Source: Aegilops tauschii subsp. strangulata (lineage: Eukaryota > Streptophyta > Magnoliopsida > Poales > Poaceae). Taken from it: a stretch of DNA of 64,000 nucleotides. The notes beneath the pieces were generated by a model that was not told the origin of the DNA, searched no databases, and saw nothing but the letters and a program-made list of their open reading frames with translations. How positions within the stretch are numbered: position 1 is the stretch's first letter; each line of letters begins with the position of its first letter. The stretch covers positions 139,950,885-140,014,884 of the forward strand of contig NC_053038.3 of assembly GCF_002575655.3 (NCBI RefSeq). Direction: 5' to 3'. A program made the translations under genes and the position numbers. This document shows positions 10,370 through 20,550 of the stretch, one piece after another.

Positions 10370-11539
10370 ATGAAGAAGAGTAGAAGGAGGAAGAGGGAGG
10401 AAGAGGAGGAGGGAGAAGAAGAAAGAAGAAGAAGAAGAAGAAGAAGAAGAAGAAGAAGAAGAAGAAGAAGAAGAAGAAGAAGAAGAAGAAGAAGAAGAAG
10501 AAGAGGAGGAGGAGGAAGAGAAGAAGGAAAGGAAAACCTCCCCCCCCCACCGCAGACTCCGCTCTGCCACACTAGTCTTAGATTGTCTATAGAAACCAAA
10601 GGAGTGGGATCAGATGTATTTGAGTAGAGAGCAAAAATTGTTTAGGCCACTAATATTAACCGGAAGCCTCAAAATTGCTTAGGTTACTAATATTAACCGG
10701 GCTCTTACAAATTTGAGGGTACTATGTGGGTTTCCAGCCAATATTGATGGTGACTGGTGTAGTATGGAAGAGTTGGGGCCTCTTTGACAGCTCAATTGCC
10801 TTTCACTATGGAGCCTAGAAAATGTACCTACTGCCTTGTTGGTTGCAAATGCGAGGGTAAATGCAAAGAAACAACTCACCTCTCTTGCTTTAACATGTGG
10901 TGGTAGGGAGGGAGATGGGTTGGTCCAAGGAGCTAGTCTCTGAGTTCAAGGAGGAGAAGCAAAGAAGAGGGAAAGGGAAAGGAAGAAGAAGAAGAGGAGG
11001 AGAAAAAGAATAAGAAGAAGAAGAAGAAGAAGAGGAGGAGGAGGAAGAGAAGAAGGAAAGGAAAACTTCCCCCCGCCACCGCAGACTCCGCCCTGCCACA
11101 CTAATCTTAGATTGTCTATAGAAACCAAAGGAGTGGGATCAGATGTATTTGAGTAGAGAGCAGAAATTGCTTAGGCCACTAATATTAACCGGAAGCCTCA
11201 AAATTGCTTAGGTCACTAATATTAACCGGGCTCTTACAAATTTGAGGGTACTATGTGGGTTTCCACCCTATATTTATGGTGACTGGTGTAGTATGGAAGA
11301 GTTGGGGCCTCTTTGACAGCTCAATTGCCTTTCACTATGGAGCCTAGAAAATGTACCTACTGCCTTGTTGGTTGCAAATGCGAGGGTAAATGCAAAGAAA
11401 CAACTCACCTCTCTTGCTTTAACATGTGGTGGTAGGGAGGGAGATGGGTTGGTCCAAGGAGCTAGTCTCTGAGTTCAAGGAGGAGGAGCAAAGAAGAGGG
11501 AAAGGGAAAGGAAGAAGAAGAGGAGGAGGAGAAAAAGAA

Positions 11540-11570
<31 letters not shown>

Positions 11571-12096
11571 AAAGAAGAAGAAGAAGAAGAAGAGGAGGAG
11601 GAAGAGAAGAAGGAAAGGAAAACCTCCCCCCCCCCACCGCAGACTCCGCTCTGCCACACTAATCTTAGATTGTCTATAGAAACCAAAGGAGTGGGATCAG
11701 ATGTATTTGAGTAGAGAGCAGAAATTGCTTAGGCCACTAATATTAACCGGAAGCCTCAAAATTGCTTAGGTCACTAATATTAACCGGGCTCTTACAAATT
11801 TGAGGGTACGATGGGGTTTCCAGCCTATATTGATGGTGACTGGTGTAGTATGGAAGAGTTGGGGCCTCTTTGACAGCTCAATTGCCTTTCACTATGGAGC
11901 CTAGAAAATGTACCTACTGCCTTGTTGGTTGCAAATGCGAGGGTAAATGCAAAGAAACAACTCACCTCTCTTGCTTTAACATGTGGTGGTAGGGAGGGAG
12001 ATGGGTTGGTCCAAGGAGCTAGTCTCTGAGTTCAAGGAGGAGGAGCAAAGAAGAGGGAAAGGGAAAGGAAGAAGAAGAAGAGGAGGAGAAAAAGAA

Positions 12097-12127
<31 letters not shown>

Positions 12128-12649
12128 AAGAAGAAGAAGAAGAGGAGGAGGAGGAAGAGAAGAAGGAAAGGAAAACTTCCCCCCGCCACCGCAGACTCCG
12201 CTCTGCCACACTAATCTTAGATTGTCTATAGAAACCAAAGGAGTGGGATCAGATGTATTTGAGTAGAGAGCAGAAATTGCTTAGGCCACTAATATTAACC
12301 GGAAGCCTCAAAATTGCTTAGGGCACTAATATTAACCGGGCTCTTACGAATTTGAGGGTACTATGTGGGTTTCCAGCCTATATTGATGGTGACTGGTGTA
12401 GTATGGAAGAGTTGCGGCCTCTTTGACAGCTCAATTGCCTTTCACTATGGAGCCTAGAAAATGTACCTACTGCCTTGTTGGTTGCAAAGGCGAGGGTAAA
12501 TGCAAAGAAACAACTCACTTCTCTTGCTTTAACTTGTGGTGGTAGGGAGGGAGATGGGTTGGTCCAAGGAGCTAGTCTCTGAGTTCAAGGAGGAGGAGCA
12601 AAGAAGAGGGAAAGGGAAAGGAAGAAGAAGAAGAGGAGGAGAAAAAGAA

Positions 12650-12680
<31 letters not shown>

Positions 12681-12960
12681 AAGAAGAAGAAGAAGAAGAA
12701 GAAGAAGAAGAAGAAGAAGAAGAAGAAGAAGAAGAAGAAGAAGAAGAAGAAGAAGAAGAAGAAGAAGAAGAAGAAGAAGAAGAAGAAGAAGAAGAAGAAG
12801 AAGAAGAAGAAGAAGAAGAAGAAGAAGAAGAAGAAGAAGAAGAAGAAGAAGAAAGAGGAAGAAGAAGAAGAAGAAGAAGAAGAAGAAAAGGAAAAAGAGG
12901 AAAAAAGAAGAAGAGGGGAAGAAGAAGAAAAAGACATGTTTTTATACTTTCTTATTTAGG
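10370..12960. repeat. Tandem array, about 550-bp units with AAG tracts
   Basis: A unit containing CACCGCAGACTCCG, TCTTAGATTGTCTATAG, GGAGTGGGATCAGATG and a terminal AAG/AGG-rich purine block is repeated. The landmark cgcagactcc sits at 10551, 11080, 11638 and 12190, spacings of 529, 558 and 552. Unit copies differ mainly in AAG tract length. Frames across it give poly-E/R/K or poly-S/L products and are not genes. Confidence 0.85.
12650..12851. repeat. Long pure AAG microsatellite
   Basis: About 67 uninterrupted AAG repeats, the longest in the window; shorter AAG tracts lie at 10422-10504, 11539-11592 and 12099-12145 at the same place in earlier tandem units. Purine-rich strand is plus. Confidence 0.9.
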
Positions 12961-13275
12961 GTTCCGCCACGTTTTGTAGTTTCTTTCTTTTCTTTACTTG
13001 AATGTTTTTATACTACTAGCTAGTTGCCTAGTTTGCTGACCCAAAGAAGTTAAAATAGTTATTATATGAAATTCAACTAAAGTCAACATTTTTGACGACT
13101 AGTGCCACTAATAAATTCAACTAGAGCCATCATATGTCCACAAGTGCATTGTTTTTTGAATGAGAAATGTTAACTTGGTGTAGTTGATTATCTTCTGCTC
13201 AAAATTTCTTAAGTTATAATGTTGTATGATAATGTTGTAAGGGTACTAATTGGTCTCTTCTGCTGCTTATCAGAG

Positions 13276-14324
13276 ATGGGGGGAAGCCGCCACCGCAGAC
13301 TCCGGTCTACCACACCGGAGTACGAGTTGGATGCTTTCGAGTTCTTCAGCATCATACTTGGGACTTCAATATCATCCATGAGGCAGGTATATAAAAGGAG
13401 AGATATCCCCTTCACACATCTCATTATGATAACTCTGTTGTTTGCTACATCACTCATTGTCCCAAACTGCAGAGGCTGCCTGACACTTTTATGAACATGC
13501 TGGGTGAAGATCCGCCAAATAATGTGAAGCTGCGACAGGCCGGCAGCGGGTTTCGCAGGCTGTGGCACGTCGAGTTGGTGATCAAGGAGGGCCACATGTA
13601 CCTGTGTCGTGGCTGGGAGAAGTTCTACCGTGCCTATGACCTGCGACAGGGGTACTTCCTTCTCTCCAGGTACGACGACAACGCCACCATGCTCATCGTG
13701 AAGGTGTTCAACGCGACTATGTGTCGCATGCGCTACGTTGAGGACGATGCTGCCAGTACGTTCTGCCTCTTCTTATTCCTCTACATTTGGCTTTGTCTTG
13801 CATCGATTGTTAACGGTCATTGTTGCATTTGGACAGGCAATGGGAGCAGCAACAGCGACAGTGGCTACAGCCAAAGCAGCAGCGATTCTGGCTGTAGCAA
13901 AAGCAACGGTGATTCTGGCTGTAGCAAAAGCAGCAGTGATTCGGGCTGCAGCAAAGAAAGCAAGGAGGATGATCCAAACTGGAGTGGGGAAGAAGAGGAG
14001 CAGAGTGGGCATCAGGCTGAGGATGACCTAGCGATGGTGGTGGCTGACCAAGGGCAAGAGATGGTGGTGGCGCACCATGGGCAAGAGATAGTGGTGGCTG
14101 AGGATGACCTAGCGATGGTCGTGCCTGTCCTGCGTGAAGATGGCCTCGCGATGGTGGTGGTGCCTGACAATGACCTCACGCCGGTGGTGGCGCCGGCGAT
14201 CCCACAGCTGGGCGACATGACCACGCCAATTGTGGTAGAAGACTACATCCCACTGCCTCCACCGTCTCGCCGCTCTTGGCGCATCAGGCTGAGGAAGGAG
14301 AAGGAGAAGAACAACGAGTCGTGA
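13276..14324 (+). CDS. B3-domain DNA-binding protein captured by the CACTA element
   Basis: Three exons: 13276-13386, 13473-13755 and 13837-14324, with GT-AG introns of 86 and 81 bases; the total is 882 bases, an exact 293-codon frame plus stop. The join at 13386/13473 rebuilds the B3 fold order: EFFSIILG, then RLPDTFM, LWHVELV, GWEKFYRAYDL and GYFLLSRYD, about residues 22-120. The rest has repeated DSGCSKS units, then repeats of the D.LAMVV type, and a basic tail (RRSWRIRLRKEKEK) that may be a nuclear signal. B3 domains bind DNA in plant transcription factors. An acceptor-like TTATCAG just before the ATG suggests an upstream leader exon. It lies wholly inside the transposon. Expression is unknown. 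Confidence 0.7.
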
Positions 14325-14394
14325 ACTATGTCAGGTATGTTTGATCTCCAAAATGATCTATATATACTTAGCTTTGTTTCCTTCGATATGCTTA

Positions 14395-15545
14395 GTTACC
14401 TATGTTAGCTCTAATATGCTTAGTTACCTATGTTATCTCTAATATGCTAAGTTATCTCTACTATGCTTAGTTTCCTATAGGTTAGCTCAAAATTACTTAT
14501 GTTAGCACAAAATGACCAAGTTTACATAATAAGCTTATAGTCTTCTTCTTCTTCTCCAAAATGACATAAGTTAGCTCTAAGTTAGCTCTAATATGCTTAC
14601 TTTCCTATAGGTTAGCTCCAAAATTACTTACGTTAGCACAAAATGACCAAGGTTACATAATAAGCTTATAGTCTTCTTCTTTCTTCTTCTTTTTCTTCTT
14701 CTACTTCTTCTTCTCCAAAATGACATAAGTTAGCTCTAAGTTAGCTCAAATATGCTTAGTTCACTTAAAGATGGCATAATTAGCTAGGTTGGCTTCATTT
14801 TACCTAAGTTGGCTCTAATATGCTAAGTTATCTCTAATATGCTTAGTTTCCTATAGGTTAGCTCCAAAATTACTTATGTTAGCACAAAATGACCAAGTTT
14901 ACATAATAAGCTTATAGTCTTCTTCTTATTCTTCTTCTTCTTCGTCTTCTTCTTCTCCAAAATGACATAAGTTAGCTCTAAGTTAGCTCTAATATGCTTA
15001 GTTCACTCAAAGATGGCATAATTAGCTAGGTTGGCTCCATTTTACCTAAGTTGGCTCTAATATGCTAATTTATCTCTAATATGCTTAGTTTCCGATAGGT
15101 TAGCTCCAAAATTACTTATGTTAGCACAAAATGACCAAGTTTACATAATAAGCTTATAGTCTTCTTCTTCTTATTCTTCTTCTTCTTCTTCTTCTCCAAA
15201 ATGACATAAGTTAGCTCTAATATGCTTACTTCACTCAAAGATGGCATAATTAGCTAGGTTCGCTCCATTTTACCTAAGTTGGCTCTAATATGCTAAGTTA
15301 TCTCTAATATGCTTAGTTTCCTATAGGTTAGCTCCAAAATTACTTATGTTAGCACAAAATGACCAAGTTTACATAATAAGCTTATAGTCTTCCTCTTCTT
15401 CTTCTTCTTCTTATTCTTCTTCTTCTCCAAAATGACATAAGTTAGCTCTAATATGCTTAGTTTCCTATAGGTTAACTCCAAAATTACTTATTTTAGCACA
15501 AAATTACCAAGTTTACATAATAAGTGTGCTTACTTCTTATAGTCT
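14395..15545. repeat. Tandem repeat array downstream of the B3 gene
   Basis: About six copies of a unit with TTAGCTCTAATATGCTTAG, TTAGCACAAAATGACCAAG and ACATAATAAGCTTATAG followed by a TTC-rich tract. Landmarks at about 14524, 14654, 14903, 15144, 15373 and 15518 give units of 130-250 bp. Spacing and length are wrong for CRISPR. A splice-acceptor-like ATTTTGCAG follows near 15605, so the array may lie in an intron of the B3 transcript. Confidence 0.75.
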
Positions 15546-15899
15546 TCTTCTTCTTCTTCTTCATTTTCTTTTTCTTCTTCTAACATCTTGTTTATCATTT
15601 TGCAGATTTGATTTAATTCATGGAAGCTTGCATGGATGGAGTGCTTCTTTCCCATTTGTGCTTTTATTTTGTATCAATGAACTTGCATGGTTGGAACTTG
15701 TTATATGGATGGATGGATAACGGTGTTGGATGAACAAATGTGAAACTTTTGTAATATGTAAGGATGGAACTATATATGTGTTGGTTATGTATGTATATAT
15801 GATGAAACTAGTGTGTTGGATATGCTTGTTGTGTATATATGTATATCTGTTTATATCTGTGAATTGATGTCAAATTGAATGAATTAAATTAAAAACAGG

Positions 15900-16227
15900 G
15901 CTGTACAGGCTCTTCGCCGTCAGCTAGCTGACGGCAAATATGCCACGAGGCAGCTACCTATGATTTCTGGGACTGGCATGTTTGAGCACTTTGTCGTCCA
16001 CTGGCTGACGGCAAAGCACGCCGTTAACCCCTAACGGCTCTCACCCCACCTCACTGCCGTCAACGATCTTTTCCGTCTGCTGGCCACCATCGGCAGATGG
16101 CACAATCCTTTGCCGTCCATTTCTATGAAGCGGACAACAAAGAAGGCCTTTGCTGGCATGTGTTCATCCGGACATTTTGCCGTCCGCTAGAGGTTTGTCG
16201 TCCGTGAACCATGCCTTTGCCGTCCGC
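15900..16227. repeat. 3' subterminal repeats of the CACTA element
   Basis: Multiple copies and decayed copies of GCCGTC(C/A)G and its complement, including an inverted pair at about 15916-15940. Confidence 0.75.
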
Positions 16228-16321
16228 ACTCAAATAACTTTCACTACTGGAATCAGCTTCTTTGCCGTCCGCCATGGCGGACGGCAAAGAAGCTGATTCC
16301 AGTAGTGAAAGTTATTTGAGT
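16228..16321. repeat. Perfect 94-bp palindrome at the CACTA right end
   Basis: Bases 16228-16274 are the exact reverse complement of 16275-16321, centred on CCATGG with no loop. Each arm contains the CACTA terminus (CACTACTGGAA), one subterminal repeat, and 14 bases of flanking LTR sequence (AAAGTTATTTGAGT). The inner arm thus carries host sequence inside the element. Confidence 0.95.
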
Positions 16322-17208
16322 TTCTTTGATCTCTTATATGCATGATCTCTTATAGCCTCGTATTTCTTCTCCGATATTTGGGTTTTGTTTGGCCAACTTG
16401 ATCTATTTATCTTGCAATGGGAAGAGGTGCCCGGTAGTGGGTTCAATCTTACGGTGCTCGATCCCAGTGATAGAAGGGGAAACGACACATATGCATCGTT
16501 GCTACTAAGGATAAAAAGACGAGATCTATATCTACCGCCATATAGATAAACGGATCTTCTCTACATCATGTCATCGTTCTTATTGCATTACTCCGTTTTT
16601 CCATGAACTTAATACACTAGATGCATGCTGGATAGCGGTCGATGTGTGGAGAGTAGATGCAGGCAGGAGTTGGTCTACTAATCTTGGACGTGATGCCTAT
16701 GTAATGATCATTGCCTGGATATCGTCATAATTATTTGAAGTTCTATCAATTGCCCAACAGTAATTTGTTTACCCACCGTTTGCTATTTTTCTCGAGAGAA
16801 GCCTAGTGAAACCTACGGCCCCTGGGTCTTCTTTCTCATATATTTTCCTTGCGATCTACTTTTCCTTTGCATTTTTATTTAGATCTATTAAACCAAAAAA
16901 ATACAAAAATACCTTGCCGCACTTTATTTATTTGCGATCTATTATTTCAATCTACTACAATTTACCTCATGTCCGCTTGCCAATTTCTGGCGCTGTTACC
17001 CGAAAGGGATTGACAACCCCTTTAACACGTCGGGTTGCGAGGTGTTGTTATTTGTGTGCAGGTGTTGTTTACATTATGTTGCTTGGTTCTCCTACTGGTT
17101 CGATACCTTGGTTTCATAACTGAGGGAAATACTCTACCGTCGCTGTGCTACATCATCCCTCCCTCTCCGGGGAAATACCGACATAGTTCTAGCTACCATC
17201 AAAAGGTT

Positions 17209-17982
17209 CTATACAATATAAATAAGAAGTCTCCACATGCTTAGACAGCGGATTACATTATGATGAACATTTGACTTGGTAATGCATATGACCAGGTGAA
17301 CCTCCTTGGAGTCCCCGTGCACCATCTTGGGGTGAAAATCATACCGGGCATCTTCCATGTCCACATTGTCGGGAACGGAGCATCGGCACAGTCTCATCAG
17401 CGTGATGGAGGCGGCGTGGGTACCCTCGTACCTCGGAGGGGCAGTAACAGTGAGCACGCACCTATACACCGGCCTCGTGTCAGCGTCAGCAGCGTTGCAC
17501 CTGACGCACACTACAAAGACAAGGTGGCGGCATGCGCGGGCCTTGCCGGTGCCCACCGCCAAGAGGAAGACGGTGTTGTCCTCCTCCGCGACTAGCAGGC
17601 GGCGGTGATCCTCCAGCGACTCCGGCACGGCGAACGGGTAGCACGTCTCGTACTTGATGTTCACCGTCGCGGGCCAGTAGTGAGTGACGGACGGTGCCAT
17701 GAGGAGATGCGCGAGGCTCGCAGGCGAGCCCTCAAACGGCGGCGTGCACTCATAGCAGTAGCAGGGCGCGTGTGCGCATCTGGAACTATGCTCCGCCAGC
17801 GAGTGCTGGTCGACGTACCTCTCGCAGCCGAAACTCTTGTAGACGCAGGGCACCTTGCAGGCATCGACCAGGCCGTCCATGAAACAGGAGTGGCTGTAGG
17901 GGACGTTGCGCCCGCCGAATGGAGCGCAGGAGTAGCACACGAAGCAGCAGATGGTGTCCTTACTAGTAGTCCCTAGTACTCC
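17209..17982 (-). pseudogene. SINA-like E3 ubiquitin ligase fragment, RING domain missing
   Basis: The minus frame reads the substrate-binding and SIAH-type zinc-finger part of plant SINA-like proteins: HSCFMDGLVDACKVPC, GCERYVDQHSLAEHSSRC, HAPCYCYEC, then RRLLVAEEDNTVFLLAVG and DSKEVHLVICITK. The Cys/His spacing fits SIAH zinc fingers. The N-terminal RING, needed for E2 binding and ligase activity, is absent: the frame meets TAG at 17983-17985, next to a MITE inserted at 17987. No ATG opens the remaining frame. The 3' end stops 7 bases from element A, whose insertion may have replaced the normal end. Family members recruit substrates for ubiquitination; this copy should be inactive. Confidence 0.7.
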
Positions 17983-17986
17983 CTAG

Positions 17987-18157
17987 TGGAAAATGCTACA
18001 CCTACGATTTTCAGGGGGGTGTCCTTCCAACTAAACTAAACATCACCCCCCTTTCCACGGGGGTGGGCCGCTAACTTCCCTAAACACCAATACCAATACT
18101 CCACATTGGTTATTATGTAAGCTACGTAGAAATCTTTACGTAAGTCTAGCATTGCTC
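17987..18157. mobile_element. MITE with 8-bp target-site duplication
   Basis: 171 bp. CTCCCTAG precedes it (17979-17986) and follows it (18158-18165). Imperfect ends TGGAAAATGCTACACCTACG and CGTAAGTCTAGCATTGCTC are inverted. A central hairpin CACCCCCC...GGGGGTG lies near 18046-18066. An 8-bp duplication suggests hAT, but Mutator-like is possible. Confidence 0.55.
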
Positions 18158-18165
18158 CTCCCTAG

Positions 18166-18605
18166 TCTCTACTCTTATAAAAAACCGAGTTGGTGATGCT
18201 AGTGTGCCTGCCATCTTGTAATATAGACCGTTCGATCTATATCTGACGGATAGAAAGCAAACTATGACAATTTTACAAAAGATACCCGCACCTATCTCCA
18301 CATTTACAAATAAGGCCTTGCCTCGTTCATCCTTATATCCCACAACCTCATTGCTGAGCAATTAAAAAAGGAAGTCTCTGGAACAATCTAGCATGGTGGC
18401 CATTGCCGGCGCCGTCCATCCCCATGCATCCGCCCAGTCCGACCACCATTCACCACCACGCCACACCCCTCCTCACCTTATCTCTCATCTTTCTCGAGAT
18501 ATCATTTTTTACACATGGGATTACTCCTGCATGGGTCAATCACAACAGGTGTTCTGTAAAAAAATGCATCTTGATGTTCCGTGCAATGCACGGGCATCTT
18601 GCTAG
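18166..18605 (+). mobile_element. Small non-autonomous Helitron
   Basis: 440 bp, begins TCTCTACTC and ends with the stem CCGTGCAATGCACGG, a short spacer and CTAG followed by T, matching the grass Helitron 5' TCTMTAYT and 3' hairpin-CTAG signatures. No Rep/helicase coding. The base before it is G rather than the expected A. It starts directly after the MITE duplication. Confidence 0.75.
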
Positions 18606-19295
18606 TTTGCATATAATTCCAAACACCACTTAGAGACAGTCTTTGACCATTTTACAACTATGCTAGTATCATTGTTAGTGGTCCGCTGGTGCAAGTTATA
18701 GCCCCGGGTCTTTTAACCTTTTTTTAGTAATGATATCTGGCGATTGTTCGCCACGAGCTCAATCCTGGCGAATCCCACGTAACCGTCAGATTTCCATCCG
18801 ACGGTGGCCTGTTTTTAAGCCATAGTATTTGACAAAATTGCCACCCTTAGACACGTACTGTAACTGTGTCGCGGGCGTTTGCAACTGCCATGTCTCCCAA
18901 TGAACATTTGCTGGGGATTGGAGTTAGCACCGATGGTGGTTCATAGTCATTCCACGCTCGGGCATTGAAGTTTGTAACTATTTTTATTAGAATATACTAC
19001 TCCTCCGATGCTAGTAGTAGAGCAGAGTCCTACTCCACTATATGCAAACTAGGGCATAGTAGTAGGTACTGTAGGGAGTACTAGTACTGTGATCACTCAA
19101 GCAAATTGTCTGGCATCAATATGACCCTACGCTGCTGGGATGTGTCTCGTAAGTCAAGCGGCATGTTGTTGTCATCATCACTTGTCCACTTCCCGCAGCA
19201 CATATTCGCTTCTGCATCTTCATCCGCACATAATCATCCAATCATCCATCCCCGCTAAGGCGCCTCCCTCCTCTTCCAAAACCCAAGCACTAACA
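18606..19295 (+). promoter_or_regulatory. Upstream region and leader of the F-box gene
   Basis: No ORF or named repeat found. The last ~100 bases before the ATG at 19296 are C-rich and G-poor with CCATCC/CATCATC runs, as in grass 5' untranslated leaders. A possible TATA (CTATATGC) is near 19038, but the distance is long and confidence low. Confidence 0.35.
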
Positions 19296-19536
19296 ATGGC
19301 AAAACCGAGCAGCGTCCGCCGAAAGACTGGCCGGAATTCGCTCCCCACAGAGGTAATCAAGCTCATTGTTTCGCATGTGGACAATCTCAGTACCATGCCG
19401 CTCGCCGAGTGCTCGTCAGGGCTGTACCGTTTACTCAAAGCCCTCGGGCCGGAGCTTTTTAAGCCAGCTCCTTGCTTGCTGACGCCACCTGATCTTCAGA
19501 AACGGCGTGTCATGCAGCATAACGATTGTAGGGTGG
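19296..19536 (+). pseudogene. F-box/DUF295 gene, 5' part (F-box)
   Basis: Start at ATG 19296 (MAKPSSVRRKTG...), chosen over the upstream in-frame ATG at 19140 because the F-box begins about 15 residues later and the longer N-terminus is low complexity. The F-box reads LPTEVIKLIVSHV, then GLYRLLKALGPELFKP and LLTPPDLQKRRVM, as in plant F-box proteins with a DUF295 C-terminus. F-box proteins recruit substrates to SCF ubiquitin ligases by binding SKP1. The frame breaks after 80 codons plus one base (19536) at the level-1 retrotransposon; 5 bases GGTGG are duplicated. The matching remainder starts at 60898, in the same frame and strand. Confidence 0.85.
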
Positions 19537-20451
19537 TGTAGGTGCAAAAAGCCCTGGGTCTATTACCCAGACTGTGCACAAGCATGGGAACGAGATTATG
19601 GCACCAATCCAAGTCAGAGCAAAAGAAACCAAGATCTTTGAAGAACCAACATGCAGCTCAAGGGGACCAAGATCAAGCCAGAGAAGCAAGATGCCACCAG
19701 GAGAAAAGCTTCCCTTGCCGGGCAGGCGAGCTCGGCGAGGGCGGGGTCACCCCGGAAGAAAACATCCAAGACATCCCGGCAGGGCATACCGGGACCTGCG
19801 GAGGCAAAACGACCTCACCCAACTACTCTGCCACGACCCACGTCGTCAATCAGTGTGGTGTCAAGCCACAGAGTGATTAAGTGGCACCCATTCGCCACAT
19901 GGCAGGCTCCTTCCACAGGAGATGCCTACGAACGACACCCGTCCTGCGACGTGTCAAGCGAGCAGGTGTGAAGCTGGCAAAACAGCCCGGCAAGGCTTGA
20001 CGGGCAAGCTACGATGTGATGTTGTGCGGCGCATTTAATGCACCCTGTCAGCCTGCAGGGTTAGGTATGATAGCACTGTTTGCTATCTTATCAGTGCATA
20101 ATGACTACTTTGCCATTGTGGTGACCCCTTAACCTATAAAAGGAGGTGCATGGCAACCGTAGAGAGGGTTAGAAGGTTGGATACACACATACCGATACAC
20201 GCATAGCCACTGGTGCCCTGGGGCGACCCTGCCGGGCAAGTGTACTACGCTCCACCAGAATTCTTCCACCATCAATCCACCAAAGCAGGAGTAGGGTTTT
20301 ACGCCTCACGGTGGCCCGAACTGGGTAAAATTGCCTGTGTGATCTCTGTTGTGCTGCCCCACGCTCTTCTACTCTTTGTGCAACATGACATCCCCCTGCC
20401 GAACCAGCAAGGGACCCTTGGTCCCATAGGTGGCCGTGGTTTCCCATGACA
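19537..20451 (+). repeat. 5' LTR of level 1
   Basis: 915 bp, with TATA box CCTATAAAAGG at about 20133-20143. Ends ...CCATGACA at 20451. Confidence 0.9.
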
Positions 20452-20454
20452 TCA

Positions 20455-20473
20455 TTGGCGCGCCAGGTAGGGG
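20455..20473 (+). promoter_or_regulatory. Primer binding site of level 1
   Basis: TTGGCGCGCCAGGTAGGGG starts 3 bases after the LTR. This is the primer-site form seen in many grass Tat-type Gypsy elements; I do not assign the tRNA with certainty. Confidence 0.6.
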
Positions 20474-20550
20474 ATCACTTGCGCGAACCTGAAAGCGTGT
20501 GCAGCGCGTCATCTTCATCGCCATTTTCGTCTCCGACGGTGCCATCGACA

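Larger units (their letters stand above)
9595..16307 (+). mobile_element. CACTA (En/Spm) transposon carrying a B3-domain gene
   Basis: Starts CACTACTGGAA, ends TTCCAGTAGTG, with a 3-bp duplication AAA (9592-9594, 16308-16310): the CACTA hallmark. Both ends carry many direct and inverted copies of TTTGCCGTCCGC/GCGGACGGCAAA (9600-9870 and 15905-16290), the subterminal repeats. At 6713 bp it has no visible TnpA/TnpD-like transposase, so it is non-autonomous. The interior holds a GC-rich leader (9955-10205), a tandem array with AAG microsatellites, a spliceable B3-domain gene and a second tandem array. The right end is a palindrome that duplicates host flank. Confidence 0.9.
3393..17201 (+). mobile_element. 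Element A: non-autonomous Athila-like LTR retrotransposon
   Basis: Two LTRs (3393-4988; 8899-17201, interrupted) begin T(G/A)ATA and end CTACCATCA. Near-identical 5-bp duplications flank it: gaagg (3388-3392) and aaagg (17202-17206). The primer binding site matches tRNA-Asp, the primer used by Athila-type Gypsy elements. The interior (4989 to about 8557) carries one 190-residue ORF and no gag, protease, RT, RNase H or integrase, so the element must have moved with proteins from a partner. The 3' LTR is split by a CACTA transposon. Roughly 12 mismatches in the first 150 aligned LTR bases by eye suggest an insertion that is not recent. Confidence 0.85.
8899..17201 (+). repeat. 3' LTR of element A, interrupted by a CACTA transposon
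   Basis: The LTR runs 8899-9594 and resumes 16308-17201 after the inserted element. It begins TGATAGGTCTCC and ends CTACCATCA. Its hairpin copy near 9175 carries substitutions relative to the perfect hairpin in the 5' LTR. Confidence 0.85.

Noticed and set aside
10341..12937. Many long frames of poly-Ser, poly-Leu, poly-Arg/Glu or poly-Phe
   Set aside because: They are translations of AAG/AGG tracts in all frames of the tandem array, not proteins.
14395..15545. Regularly spaced repeats that could suggest a CRISPR array
   Set aside because: Units are 130-250 bp, imperfect, contain TTC microsatellites and lie inside a plant CACTA element; no cas-like genes.
18606..19000. Missing RING exon of the SINA-like fragment beyond the Helitron
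   Set aside because: No C-x2-C type RING pattern was found on the minus strand here.
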